From Geodermatophilus bullaregiensis (GTDB lineage: Bacteria > Actinomycetota > Actinomycetes > Mycobacteriales > Geodermatophilaceae), in assembly GCF_016907675.1 (NCBI RefSeq), contig NZ_JAFBCJ010000001.1:3038001-3102000 (forward strand): a stretch of DNA of 64,000 bases, given 5' to 3'. The notes beneath the pieces are model-generated. The model saw only the letters and a program-made list of their open reading frames with translations, was not told where the DNA came from and ran no database searches. Positions 8,187 to 16,037 of this stretch are shown in pieces; within the stretch, counting starts at the first letter, position 1; each line of letters starts with the position of its first letter. A program made the translations under genes and the position numbers.

Positions 8187-8728
8187 CTGGCCTTCTTCAT
8201 CTGCTTCTTGGTCCGCCTCTCGGCCTTGGCGGCGCGCTTCTGCGCGTCCTCCAGGGTCCGCTCGGTGGCCGAGGTGGCGCGCTTGGCCGCCCGCCGGGCC
8301 CGGTAGCCGACCGACGGCCGGCCCTCGGTGTCGACGGCGGCGATGAGCAGGCCGCCGAGCAGGCCGGCGTTCTTGAGGAAGTTGGAGAGCTGCCCGAAGC
8401 GCTCCTCGGGGTCCTCGTGCTCCCAGAACCGGTGCCCGGCCAGCGTGGTGGGGACGATGCTGCCGGCCATCACCAGCGCCGACAGGCGGGGGAGCTTGCC
8501 CAGCGCGAACAGCGACCCGGCGCCCACCTTGATCCCGGCGTCGATCCTCACCCACTGCTCGACGTCCCGCGGCACCTGCACCGGCAGCTGCTGGTCGGCC
8601 GTCCTGGCGATCTGGTCGACGACCGGCTTCGCGCCCGGCACCCGCGTCTGCGGGTTGCGCAGGGTGTCGATGCCGCCGTAGATGAACGACGACGCGAGCA
8701 GGGGCCGGGCGATCCGGCGGACCAACAT
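8183..8728 (-). CDS. DoxX-family small membrane protein
   Basis: A 181-residue protein. The start MLVRRIARPLLASSFIYGGIDTLRNP is typical of the actinobacterial DoxX-like family: arginines, then a membrane helix. About four hydrophobic segments follow, including GSLFALGKLPRLSALVMAGS and AGLLGGLLIAAVD. The last 50 residues are a lysine- and arginine-rich cytoplasmic tail (TKKQMKKAS). ATG 8728 is chosen for GGAAGAGG upstream; a longer frame to 8824 adds a non-conserved leader. The stop overlaps the PHP gene by 4 bp, so the two are co-translated. Family members are linked to redox or membrane-stress functions, but no activity can be assigned here. Confidence 0.7.
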   Translation of the reverse strand: MLVRRIARPLLASSFIYGGIDTLRNPQTRVPGAKPVVDQIARTADQQLPVQVPRDVEQWVRIDAGIKVGAGSLFALGKLPRLSALVMAGSIVPTTLAGHRFWEHEDPEERFGQLSNFLKNAGLLGGLLIAAVDTEGRPSVGYRARRAAKRATSATERTLEDAQKRAAKAERRTKKQMKKAS

Positions 8729-8854
8729 GGATGACCTCTTCCGTCGATGGGACCTGGTGTGGGTGTCCCGTCCCCTGCACCGGGACGGACACCCCTGGTC
8801 GGACCGTAGTGAGGTCCCCGCCACAGCGCTCGGTCAGCGGCGCCGGGACGTCGC

Positions 8855-9757
8855 TCAGTCGTAGGGGTCGGTGAGGACGGCACGGGCCTCGAGGACGTCG
8901 AAGGTGACCGGCGGGCCGTCGGTGGTCGTGGTGCCGGGGACGTCGACGCTGGCGCTGCCGTCCACGCGGAAGGTCCCGCCCCAGGTGGTGGTGAGCGAGG
9001 CGGTGTAGCTCCCGGGGCCGTAGTCGTGGGTGACCGTGTGGTCCGGGTAGGGGGCGCCGGGGTCGGTGGTCGCGAGGTCGGTGCCGTCGCCGGTGTGCCA
9101 GGTGAAGGTCTCGGCGGTGGCGGTGATCTCGACGGTGAAGCCGCGGATGTCGAGCGTGAAGGTCTGCGTGGTCGGGCCGTCGGTGAAGAAGACGACCGGC
9201 AGGCCGACCAGCGCGTCGCCCGGGGGCTGCTGCTGGGTCACGAGGGCGGGCAGCGGCAGGGTCTGGAAGTAGCGGAACACCTCGTCCGGCGACGGCGGCG
9301 GGTTCAGGTCCGTGATGTCTACGCAGATGGAAGTGAAACTGATCCACGGGCCGACTGGCGTCCCGGGTGTTGTGCCTGCAGGGACGGTGAAGTCGCCGCC
9401 AATTGTGGTGCTGTCAGGCAGCACGAGGCGGCGCTGCTCAACGGTGAGGAAGCGGACAACCCGGTCCGGCGATGCTGGGCAAATCTGATCTGTTACAGCA
9501 GGACAGTCGTTACCTGTCCACGACGCGCACGGGCTCGACAGACGCCATGTATAGGGCTGAGGTTCCGGCGCCGCCTTGGACGCGAAGTACCCGCCCCCTG
9601 GGGCCTGCGCCACGTAGCTGGCAGTGAGCTCACCCTCGCCGGTAACGACCTCAGGCTGGCTGCATACTCCAGCGATGCAGTCAGCTCGCGCAGGTAAGCC
9701 GAGGATGGTTAGTGTCCCGGCGAATAGAATGACGAGCCATGCTCGAAGCTTGGTCAT
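8855..9757 (-). CDS. Secreted PKD-domain-like protein with a low-GC 5' half
   Basis: A 300-residue exported protein. The signal peptide is MTKLRAWLVILFAGTLTILG with an alanine-x-alanine site near LPARADC. Several cysteine pairs follow in residues 26-95. The C-terminal half resembles a PKD/Ig-like fold (FTWHTGDGTDLATTDPGAPYPDHTVTHDYGPGSY, the classic D-G-x-P-x-H-Y-pattern). A surface or periplasm-equivalent binding role is likely. The start ATG overlaps the stop of the upstream lipoprotein gene (ATGA, 9754-9757), so the two are coupled. Odd: sequence above about 9300 (the N-terminal half) is 55-63% GC in many 60-bp lines, against about 75% for the 3' half. It uses rare codons such as CTA, indicating mosaic origin. 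Confidence 0.7.
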   Translation of the reverse strand: MTKLRAWLVILFAGTLTILGLPARADCIAGVCSQPEVVTGEGELTASYVAQAPGGGYFASKAAPEPQPYTWRLSSPCASWTGNDCPAVTDQICPASPDRVVRFLTVEQRRLVLPDSTTIGGDFTVPAGTTPGTPVGPWISFTSICVDITDLNPPPSPDEVFRYFQTLPLPALVTQQQPPGDALVGLPVVFFTDGPTTQTFTLDIRGFTVEITATAETFTWHTGDGTDLATTDPGAPYPDHTVTHDYGPGSYTASLTTTWGGTFRVDGSASVDVPGTTTTDGPPVTFDVLEARAVLTDPYD

Positions 9758-10140
9758 CCGATCGTCAAGCTCGTAGTGACCCAGCTAGCTTGCTCGGGTC
9801 GCCACTGCAACAGAGCGCCTGACTGCAGGTCTCCCGTTGCGTCGCTAGACCGCTGAGTCATGACCTCACCAGCTGAGTCGAGTACAGTTATGGCATTCTG
9901 CGTGTAGACAAATCCGACTTCCGCGGTGTCGCCATTGATGAGTCCAGGTCCGTACTCCTCAAATGAGACGGTAACGTCGTCGTAGGTGTAGCCGGCAGCT
10001 CTGTCCTCGGAGTAGGAGTCGGCGATCATGAGACAGACCTCGCAATTACTGCTCAGGTCGATAAGCGGCTGCGGATCAAGGCTGCCATCACCGACGTACT
10101 CAATGAGCCGTACGTAGTAGCGGGTGAACTCGACAGCGCC
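9300..10140. other. Low-GC mosaic patch across two genes
   Basis: Counting by eye, 60-bp lines here run about 52-63% GC with a few higher (for example 31 of 60 at 9721 and 33 of 60 at 10021), while both flanks are above 70%. The patch covers the 3' part of the lipoprotein gene and the 5' part of the PKD gene, including their 4-bp junction, without disrupting either frame. This looks like replacement by a diverged allele through homologous recombination at the conserved ends. Confidence 0.6.
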
Positions 10141-10335
10141 CTCGGGGGTCTTCTCGCGCGCCTCCGGGGGCATGGGGAAGTCCGCCGGGCCGAGCGGGGG
10201 CAGTGCCTCGGTGGTGGGCGCGGGCTCGGCGGTCGCCGTGGGCAGGGTGGCGTTGGCCGGCTCGGCCTCCGAGCAACCCGCCAGCGCCGCGGCCGCGACG
10301 GCCAGCGCGGCCGCCGTCCGGAAGAGCCTGCCCAT
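9754..10335 (-). CDS. DUF6318-family lipoprotein
   Basis: A 193-residue predicted lipoprotein. The signal sequence MGRLFRTAAALAVAAAALAGC has a lipobox (ALAGC) at residue 21. A proline- and threonine-rich spacer follows, then a domain beginning MPPEAREKTPEGAVEFTRYYVRLIEY. That domain fits the actinobacterial DUF6318 family (an NTF2-like fold is likely; function unknown). ATG 10335 fits the signal peptide; a longer frame from GTG 10362 adds nine residues, with TAGGGT 9 nt upstream of that GTG. The DNA encoding the mature domain (below about 10140) is low in GC, about 55-60%, and uses ATA and GTA codons, unlike the signal-peptide end. Coupled by ATGA overlap to the PKD protein gene. Confidence 0.75.
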   Translation of the reverse strand: MGRLFRTAAALAVAAAALAGCSEAEPANATLPTATAEPAPTTEALPPLGPADFPMPPEAREKTPEGAVEFTRYYVRLIEYVGDGSLDPQPLIDLSSNCEVCLMIADSYSEDRAAGYTYDDVTVSFEEYGPGLINGDTAEVGFVYTQNAITVLDSAGEVMTQRSSDATGDLQSGALLQWRPEQASWVTTSLTIG

Positions 10336-10593
10336 GCTCCGTCCACCCCCGTTGGTGATCACGGACCCGGGACCCTAGCCACTCCGCGCCCTCCCGCGCA
10401 GTGCCCCTGTGGAGGGACCGCCGCCTCCGCGCACCCAGTGCCGGCCCTCCTCGTGCCTTGCCGGTCCTGCAGCGCCCGCAGTGCACGAGGAACGTCGGCA
10501 CCGGGGACAGGCGGGGGCTCTCCTGGGGTCGAGTTCGACCTCCGGGCGTCCTGCAGCACTCCGGGAGGCCGCAGGAGGCCCCGGGAGCGGGGC

Positions 10594-12036
10594 TCAGGAC
10601 GTGCGGCAGCAGTACACGGTCAGCGGTGCCCGCTTGCGGAACAGGAACGACGACGACGCGGCTGCGGTCTCGCCGTCGTAGGCCACCGGCTCGGGTCCCG
10701 ACCACAGGTGCACCCGCAGCTCGGGCGTCTGGACGTCCGCGTAGCCCGAGCTCCGGTCGCTCACCCCGAGCAGCGCGCCCAGCACCGCCCGGGTGCGGCT
10801 GAACGGGACGTCGGCGCGCAGGTACTGGACGTCGAGCAGTCCGTCCTCCAGCCGGGGCCGCCACGCCGGCGCCAGCCCGCGCGGGGTGTAGCGGCAGTTG
10901 CCCACGAAGAGGATCCAGACCTCGACCGGCCGCCCGTTGAGCACCAGGGACACCGGCGTCCCGCCGCGCAGCACCTGCGCCACCGCCACGGTCATCGCCG
11001 CCCAGCGGCCCAGTCGGCCGGCCAGCGCGTCGCGCCGGCGCACCATCTCCGGGTAGGCCCCGATGCTCGCGGTGTTGAGGAACGGCGTCCCGTTCACGTC
11101 GGCGACGTCCACGCACACCGCGCGACCCTCCTCGACCGCCGCCGCGGCCTCCTCCGGCGTCTCGACGCCGAGGTCGCGGGCGAAGTGGTTGAGCGTCCCC
11201 GCGGGGACGACGGCCAGCGGCAGGTCGTGCTCCAGCGCGACGGCCGCCGCGGCGGCGACGCTGCCGTCGCCCCCGGCCACCCCGAGCGCCGACGCCCGTC
11301 CCGACCGCGCGGCGTCCGCGAGCAGGTCGGCGACCCCGTGCTCCTCCGAGGCGGTGAGCACCTCCGCCGCGGGCAGCAGCGCGCGGATCTCGGCCGCGGG
11401 GTCGTACCCCTCGGGCCCCGACCGCGGGTTGACCGCGACCACCAGCCCCTCGCCGCGCGGCAGGGCCGGGGCCGAGCGGACCGGGCGCACCCGCGCCGGC
11501 TCGGTCGGTCGCACGGGCCACCACCGGCGGCCGGCCAGCGCGACGCCCGCGCCGATCGCCAGCCCGCTGACCACGTCGCCCGGGTAGTGGACGCCCACGT
11601 GCACCCGCGAGTACCCGACCGCGAGCGCCAGCGGTGCCAGCGCCGCGCCGACCACCGGGCTCTCCAGCGCCACCCCTGCCGCGAAGGCGCCGGCCGAGGC
11701 GGAGTGACCGCTCGGGAAGGACAGCGTGTGCGGCGCCCGCCGCAGCTGCCGGTCGGTGGTCAGGTTGGCCAGGTCCGGCCGCACCCGGCCGAAGAGCCGC
11801 TTGAGGACGAGGTTGACCAGTGCGCTCGACACCGTCAGCCCACCCAGTCCGCGCAGTGCCGCGCGCCGCAGCGATCCCCGGCGCAGTGCAAGGAGGACGC
11901 CGAGCGCCAGCCACAGCTTCCCGTGGTCGGCGGTGGTCGACAGCCGGCGCAGCCACCGGTCGGCCGGGGTGTCGGGCAGTGCGCCGATCGCGGCGTGCAG
12001 CCGCGCGTCCCAGTAGCGCAGCCGCAGGGGGGTCAC
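10594..12036 (-). CDS. PAP2 phosphatase - diacylglycerol kinase fusion
   Basis: A 480-residue two-domain protein. Residues about 1-180 are a membrane PAP2 lipid phosphatase with all three motifs: KRLFGRVRP (K-x6-RP), FPSGH, and SRVHVGVHYPGD (SR-x5-H-x3-D). Residues about 200-480 are a diacylglycerol/sphingosine kinase catalytic domain: VAVNPRSG, GVAGGDGSV (the GGDGT-type nucleotide loop) and PAGTLNHFARDLG. The two activities would run in opposite directions on lipid phosphates such as phosphatidate, so the protein may set lipid phosphate turnover or trim undecaprenyl or phosphatidylglycerol intermediates. GTG 12036 is chosen because TAGCGT lies 7 nt upstream (leaderless); the frame also opens at GTG 12072. 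Confidence 0.85.
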   Translation of the reverse strand: MTPLRLRYWDARLHAAIGALPDTPADRWLRRLSTTADHGKLWLALGVLLALRRGSLRRAALRGLGGLTVSSALVNLVLKRLFGRVRPDLANLTTDRQLRRAPHTLSFPSGHSASAGAFAAGVALESPVVGAALAPLALAVGYSRVHVGVHYPGDVVSGLAIGAGVALAGRRWWPVRPTEPARVRPVRSAPALPRGEGLVVAVNPRSGPEGYDPAAEIRALLPAAEVLTASEEHGVADLLADAARSGRASALGVAGGDGSVAAAAAVALEHDLPLAVVPAGTLNHFARDLGVETPEEAAAAVEEGRAVCVDVADVNGTPFLNTASIGAYPEMVRRRDALAGRLGRWAAMTVAVAQVLRGGTPVSLVLNGRPVEVWILFVGNCRYTPRGLAPAWRPRLEDGLLDVQYLRADVPFSRTRAVLGALLGVSDRSSGYADVQTPELRVHLWSGPEPVAYDGETAAASSSFLFRKRAPLTVYCCRTS

Positions 12037-12043
12037 GCGCGAG

Positions 12044-12049
12044 ACGCTA
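12044..12049 (-). promoter_or_regulatory. -10 box TAGCGT, leaderless promoter of the PAP2-kinase gene
   Basis: On the minus strand TAGCGT lies 7 nt before GTG 12036, with no room for a ribosome-binding site. Confidence 0.55.
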
Positions 12050-12111
12050 CGGCCTCCCCGCCAGGGGACCACCGCGAGCGTGCGAGCGGTGGGGGCAGGG
12101 AGGTCCTCACC

Positions 12112-12645
12112 TCAGACGCGACGGCGGGCGCGGTAGGCGGCGACGGTCGACCGGCTGGCGCAGGTGTTCGAGCAGTAGCGGCGGCTGGCGTTGCGGGAGG
12201 TGTCGACGTAGACGTCGTCGCACCCCTCCGCCGAGCAGACCCCGAGGCGCTGCCACCCGTGCTGGGCCACGACCTGCGACAGGCCCATGGCCACCGTCGT
12301 CGTCAGCTGCTCGACCGCCGGGGCGTCCGGGCGGGCGTAGTGCAGGTGCAGCTCGCCGTCGTGGTCGGTGGCGTAGGGGTGCGGCCGGGCCAGGGCGAGC
12401 AGCTCGTTGAGCCGCGCGATGACGTCGTCCTGCGTCGCGGCGACGGCGACCGCCCGCACCAGCCCGGCCGTCGCGGCCGCCCGGCGTGCCTCGGCGGGTG
12501 ACAGTCCCAGGGGCGTCTCGGTGGTGAACCACTCGTCGTGGGCGCGCAGGAACGCCTCCGCCCAGTCGGGGTCGCTGTCGCGGTCGGCGTTGGCCAGGTC
12601 GATGGCCAGCTCGACGGCGTTCGACCCGTAGGTGTCGTAATCCAT
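12112..12645 (-). CDS. CGNR zinc-finger regulator (ABATE domain)
   Basis: A 177-residue protein. Residues 1-110 fit the ABATE N-terminal ligand-sensing domain (VELAIDLANADR opening helix, ARLNELLALARPH). The C-terminus is a CGNR-type zinc finger with four cysteines, CSAEGC and RRYCSNTC, plus the NASRRYCS and R-rich helix expected for DNA binding. CGNR proteins are predicted transcriptional regulators. ATG 12645 has AGGGAG five bases upstream. The gene is divergent from an MFS transporter, and a perfect 7-bp-arm palindrome (12679-12698) lies between the two promoters. Autoregulation with ligand-controlled efflux is the natural inference, but no ligand is indicated. Confidence 0.8.
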   Translation of the reverse strand: MDYDTYGSNAVELAIDLANADRDSDPDWAEAFLRAHDEWFTTETPLGLSPAEARRAAATAGLVRAVAVAATQDDVIARLNELLALARPHPYATDHDGELHLHYARPDAPAVEQLTTTVAMGLSQVVAQHGWQRLGVCSAEGCDDVYVDTSRNASRRYCSNTCASRSTVAAYRARRRV

Positions 12646-12678
12646 GTGACTCCCTACCACCCCTGCTAGTGTCGTAGG

Positions 12679-12698
12679 TGGTCAACATCATTTGACCA
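12679..12698. promoter_or_regulatory. Operator-like palindrome TGGTCAA-N6-TTGACCA
   Basis: Two perfect 7-bp arms with a CATCAT spacer sit between divergent genes. On the plus strand the palindrome is followed at once by TACTGT, a possible -10 for the MFS gene. On the minus strand its TTGGTC end stands 17 bp from TACGAC, a possible -35/-10 pair for the CGNR gene. Binding would block both promoters. Confidence 0.55.
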
Positions 12699-12739
12699 AC
12701 TACTGTTCCGTCCCTGAGTGTGTCGAAGTGGGTCCCGTC

Positions 12740-13945
12740 GTGCGTGCGTATCTGTCGGTCTGGCGTCTGCCGTCCGCCCCCGTCCTGCTGGTCGCCGGGT
12801 TCGCCGGCCGGCTGCCGTCGGCGATGGTCCCGCTGGCCCTGCTGCTCATGGTGCAGCAGCAGACCGGCTCGTACGCGGTCGCCGGTCTCGCGGCCGCGAC
12901 CTACGGCGTCGCGATGGCGGCCATGGCCCCGGTGCTCGGCCGGCTGGCCGACCGGCGCACCCCGCGCCCGGTCCTGCTCACCCAGGCCGCCGTCTACCCG
13001 CTGCTGCTGACGCTGCTGGTGCTCGCCGTCCTGGGGGGTGCGCCCACGGGGGTGGTCGTCGCCGCGTCGGCCGCCGCCGGTGCCGGGACGCCGCTGGTCT
13101 CGGGCGCGGTCCGCGCGCTGTGGTCGCGGACCGACGCCGCCGTCCGCCCCACCGCCTACGCCCTCGACGCGACGGCCACCGAGCTGGTCTTCGTCGCCGG
13201 CCCCACGCTGGTCGCCGCGCTCGCCGTGCTGGCCGGTCCGGCGTGGGCGCTCGCCGTCGCGGGCGTGCTCGCCGTGGCCGGGGCGCTCGGCATCGCGACG
13301 TCGGCGGCGATGCGCGGCTGGGCCCCCGCTCCCGAGGCGTCGCGCACCAGCCCGTTCGCCACCGTGCTCACCCCCGGGATGCCGCGCGTGCTGCTCAGCG
13401 GCTCGCTGCTGATGCTCGGCTTCGGCGCGCTCGAGGTCGCCGTCCCCGCGTTCGCCGACGCGGCCGGGTCGCCGGGCATGTCCGGTCTCCTGCTGGCGCT
13501 GTGGTCGCTGGGCTCGGTCGCGGGCGGCCTGTGGTTCGGCGCGCGGGTGGTCAGCGCCTCGCTGCCACGGCAGTACCGGTGGCTGCTGCTCGGCGTCACC
13601 ATCGGCCTGGCCCCGCTCACCGCCGCGTCCAGCCCGTGGGTGCTCGGTGCCCTGCTCTTCCTCGGCGGGACGGCGATCGCGCCGACGCTGACCGTGCAGA
13701 ACTCCCTCGTCGGCGCCCTCGCCCCGGCGCACGCCACGACGGAGGCCTTCACCTGGCTGTCGACCATGGCCACCGGCGCCTCGGCGGTCGGCGCGGCGCT
13801 GGGTGGTGCGCTGATCGAGAGCCCGGCCGGGGTGAGCGGCAGCCTGGTGCTCGCCGTCGCCGGTGCCGCGCTGGCGGTGCTCGTCACCCTGGTGCCGGGG
13901 CGGCGTCCGGCGCCGGCCCGCGCGGGCGAACCGGTGGCCGCCTGA
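12740..13945 (+). CDS. MFS transporter
   Basis: A 401-residue membrane protein with about twelve hydrophobic helices. It begins VWRLPSAPVLLVAGFAGRLP and has the motif-A-like loop GRLADRRTPRPVL between helices two and three. This is the drug/metabolite-efflux type of the major facilitator superfamily. Three in-frame starts exist: TTG 12692, GTG 12728 and GTG 12740. The shortest fits homologues best, because the extra residues (CSVPECVEVGP) are hydrophilic and lie in the promoter/operator region; no strong RBS settles it. Divergent to the CGNR regulator, which probably controls it. Substrate unknown. Confidence 0.8.
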   Translation: MRAYLSVWRLPSAPVLLVAGFAGRLPSAMVPLALLLMVQQQTGSYAVAGLAAATYGVAMAAMAPVLGRLADRRTPRPVLLTQAAVYPLLLTLLVLAVLGGAPTGVVVAASAAAGAGTPLVSGAVRALWSRTDAAVRPTAYALDATATELVFVAGPTLVAALAVLAGPAWALAVAGVLAVAGALGIATSAAMRGWAPAPEASRTSPFATVLTPGMPRVLLSGSLLMLGFGALEVAVPAFADAAGSPGMSGLLLALWSLGSVAGGLWFGARVVSASLPRQYRWLLLGVTIGLAPLTAASSPWVLGALLFLGGTAIAPTLTVQNSLVGALAPAHATTEAFTWLSTMATGASAVGAALGGALIESPAGVSGSLVLAVAGAALAVLVTLVPGRRPAPARAGEPVAA

Positions 13946-13981
13946 CCCCACCCGGGCTGGGAGGGGCGGCGCGGGCGCTGG

Positions 13982-13987
13982 TACTGT
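13982..13987 (+). promoter_or_regulatory. -10 box TACTGT upstream of tRNA-Ser(GCT)
   Basis: TACTGT lies 34 nt before the mature 5' end of the tRNA, giving a short 5' leader for RNase P removal. No clear -35 is visible. Confidence 0.45.
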
Positions 13988-14021
13988 GCTCCTCGGTGGT
14001 TCCGGGGGGACTCGGACCCCG

Positions 14022-14110
14022 GGAGGCTTCGCCTAGTCCGGTCTATGGCGCCGCACTGCTAATGCGGTTTGGGTTAATCCCCATCCCGGGTTCAAATCCC
14101 GGAGCCTCCG
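14022..14110 (+). tRNA. tRNA-Ser (anticodon GCT)
   Basis: An 89-nt class II tRNA. The acceptor stem GGAGGCT pairs with AGCCTCC and the discriminator is G. The T-loop is TTCAAAT and the variable arm is long. The anticodon GCT at 14058-14060 sits in the loop TGCTAA. It reads AGC and AGU. CCA is not encoded. Confidence 0.93.
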
Positions 14111-14130
14111 CGCACGACAACTGCACACCC

Positions 14131-14203
14131 GCACCCGTAGCTCAACGGATAGAGCATCTGACTACGGATCAGAAGGTTAGGGGTTCGAATCCCTTCGGGT
14201 GCA
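14131..14203 (+). tRNA. tRNA-Arg (anticodon ACG)
   Basis: A 73-nt tRNA. The acceptor stem GCACCCG pairs with CGGGTGC and the discriminator is A. The D-arm contains AGCTCAACGGATAGAGC and the T-loop is TTCGAAT. The anticodon ACG is at 14164-14166; its A34 is the substrate of the TadA deaminase encoded at 38922-39398, giving inosine that reads CGU, CGC and CGA. It lies 20 nt after tRNA-Ser(GCT) and probably shares its transcript. CCA is not encoded. Confidence 0.93.
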
Positions 14204-14221
14204 CGTCTGGTTGAGACAGCA

Positions 14222-14253
14222 CAGCGGCTCCGTCCCCCGGGACGGGGCCGCTG
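14222..14253 (+). terminator. Intrinsic terminator of the tRNA pair
   Basis: CAGCGGC-T-CCGTCCC pairs with GGGACGG-G-GCCGCTG around a 2-nt loop, and TTCTCTT follows. It is the best-formed terminator in the window. Confidence 0.8.
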
Positions 14254-14522
14254 TTCTCTTCCCGGAGCCGGGTCGCTCCGCCCGGCTGGTGTGCACGGGA
14301 CCTGCGGACCGGTGGCAGCGAGCTCCGTGACGAGCGGCCGCGGACGGCGGCGCGACCCGGGCTGAGGGGCGGGGGGCCGGTCCTGACGGTCTGGCCGCGT
14401 TGGTCGGTCCTCCCAGCAGTGGGAGGCCACTCGTTGCCGGCTGCCCCCGCCCACGACCACTGTGAGCTGTGTCACAGGACGAGTCAACCCCACCCCTCCC
14501 CGGGCGTGTCGGGCCAGGACGG

Positions 14523-15839
14523 TCAACCCACGCGGCGCAGCGCCTCCGGCGTCAGCTCCGCGACCGAGGTGTGCCCGGTCAGGCCGAGCGACAGGTCGAA
14601 CTCCCCGAGGACGTCGGACACCACCTGCCGCACCCCGGCCTCGCCGGCCAGGCCCAGCCCCCACGCGTAGGGCCGGCCGAGGAGCACCGCGCGCGCCCCG
14701 AGGGCCACGGCGACGAGGACGTCGGCGCCGCTGCGGACGCCGCTGTCGAGCAGCACGGGCGCCCGGTCGCCGACCGCCGCCACCACGTCGGGCAGCGCGT
14801 CCAGTGCGGAGATCGAGCGGTCCACCTGTCGCCCGCCGTGCGTGCTGACCACCACGCCGTCGACCCCCTCGTCCAGGGCACGGCGGGCGTCGTCGGGGTG
14901 CAGCACGCCCTTGAGCAGGATCGGCAGCCGGGTGCGGGCGCGCAGCCAGGCGAGGTCGGCCCAGGTGATCGAGGGCCGCGAGTAGATGGCCTGGAAGGTC
15001 TCGACGGCCGCTCGCGGCAGTGGTGAGCGCAGGTTCTCGCGCAGCGGGCCCGGCCAGGCGCGCGCCATCCCGACCATCGCCAGGACGGCGGACAGCGTGG
15101 GCCGCGGCTGCCGGTCGCGCCCGGCGGCCTCGCCGGCCTGGACGGGTGCGACGTCCCCGGCCTCGGCGACCCGCTGCTCGACCAGCCGGCGGAAGACCGG
15201 GTCGGACGTGTACTGCGCGATGCCCTTGCCCAGCGCGAAGGGCAGGTGGCCGAGGTCGAGGTCGCGCGGGCGCCAGCCCAGCATCGTGGTGTCGAGCGTG
15301 ACCACCAGTGCCTCGCAGCCGGCCGCCTCCGCCCGGTGCACCAGGCTCTCCACCAGCTCGTCGGAGGTGGACCAGTAGAGCTGCGACCAGCGCGGGGCGT
15401 CGCCCATCGCGGCCGCGCAGGTCTCCATCGGCACCGACGCCTGGTTGGAGAACACGAACGGCACACCGAGGGACGCCGCGGCGCGGGCGACCGCCAGGTC
15501 GGCCTCCCGGTGCACCAGCTCCAGCGCACCGACCGGCCCGAGCAGCAGGGGCGCGGGGATGCGCCGGCCGAAGAGCTCGACGGAGGTGTCGCGGGCGCTG
15601 ACGTCGCGCAGCACCCGGGGGACGACGGCCCACCGGTCGAACGCGGCCCGGTTGGCCCGCTGGGTGTGCTCCTCGCCGGCGCCCCCGGCGACGTAGGCGT
15701 AGGCGCGGGCGGTCAGCCGCTGCCGGGCGCGGCGCTGCAGCGGTCGCGCGGTGGTGGGCACCAGCGGTGCGCGCCCGTACACCCCGGCGCGGTAGACCTC
15801 GTTCTGGCGGCGGCGTCCGGTCCCGGCGGCTGAGTCCAC
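14523..15839 (-). CDS. FMN-dependent alpha-hydroxy-acid oxidase, lactate 2-monooxygenase-like
   Basis: A 438-residue member of the FMN-dependent 2-hydroxyacid oxidase family (lactate oxidase, LldD, lactate monooxygenase). [19 protein letters not shown] and VPRVLRDVS form the opening of the barrel. [19 protein letters not shown] is typical of the lactate 2-monooxygenase branch. [15 protein letters not shown] carries the FMN-binding lysine. [11 protein letters not shown] carries the catalytic histidine with arginine, and [11 protein letters not shown] and GRPYAWGLG bind the phosphate. It would oxidise L-lactate or a related 2-hydroxyacid. GTG 15839 is chosen because TACGGT stands 7 nt upstream. 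It is monocistronic; whether O2 or another acceptor is used cannot be read from sequence. Confidence 0.85.
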   Translation of the reverse strand: MDSAAGTGRRRQNEVYRAGVYGRAPLVPTTARPLQRRARQRLTARAYAYVAGGAGEEHTQRANRAAFDRWAVVPRVLRDVSARDTSVELFGRRIPAPLLLGPVGALELVHREADLAVARAAASLGVPFVFSNQASVPMETCAAAMGDAPRWSQLYWSTSDELVESLVHRAEAAGCEALVVTLDTTMLGWRPRDLDLGHLPFALGKGIAQYTSDPVFRRLVEQRVAEAGDVAPVQAGEAAGRDRQPRPTLSAVLAMVGMARAWPGPLRENLRSPLPRAAVETFQAIYSRPSITWADLAWLRARTRLPILLKGVLHPDDARRALDEGVDGVVVSTHGGRQVDRSISALDALPDVVAAVGDRAPVLLDSGVRSGADVLVAVALGARAVLLGRPYAWGLGLAGEAGVRQVVSDVLGEFDLSLGLTGHTSVAELTPEALRRVG

Positions 15840-15846
15840 GGCGGTC

Positions 15847-15852
15847 ACCGTA
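15847..15852 (-). promoter_or_regulatory. -10 box TACGGT, leaderless promoter of the hydroxyacid oxidase gene
   Basis: On the minus strand TACGGT lies 7 nt before GTG 15839. Confidence 0.5.
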
Positions 15853-16037
15853 GTGACCCGCGTCTCGTCCGAGGACGACCCCGCACCGGCCGGTACGACA
15901 CGCCCGGGCGCGACACGCCGTACGAGCCGGACGACGCGCCGCGGAGCCGTCGTCCGCAGGCGGTGGTCGACCGCATCATGGGGGCTGCGCTCCTCGCGGA
16001 CCCACCGTGCGCGGCGCGACCGCTCGAGGGGGATTCC

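Noticed and set aside
8900..10350. Low-GC patch as a mobile element
   Set aside because: No transposase, integrase, terminal repeats or target duplication; both host genes stay in frame.
14022..14253. tRNA pair as a phage or island attachment site
   Set aside because: No direct repeat of a tRNA 3' end and no integrase nearby.
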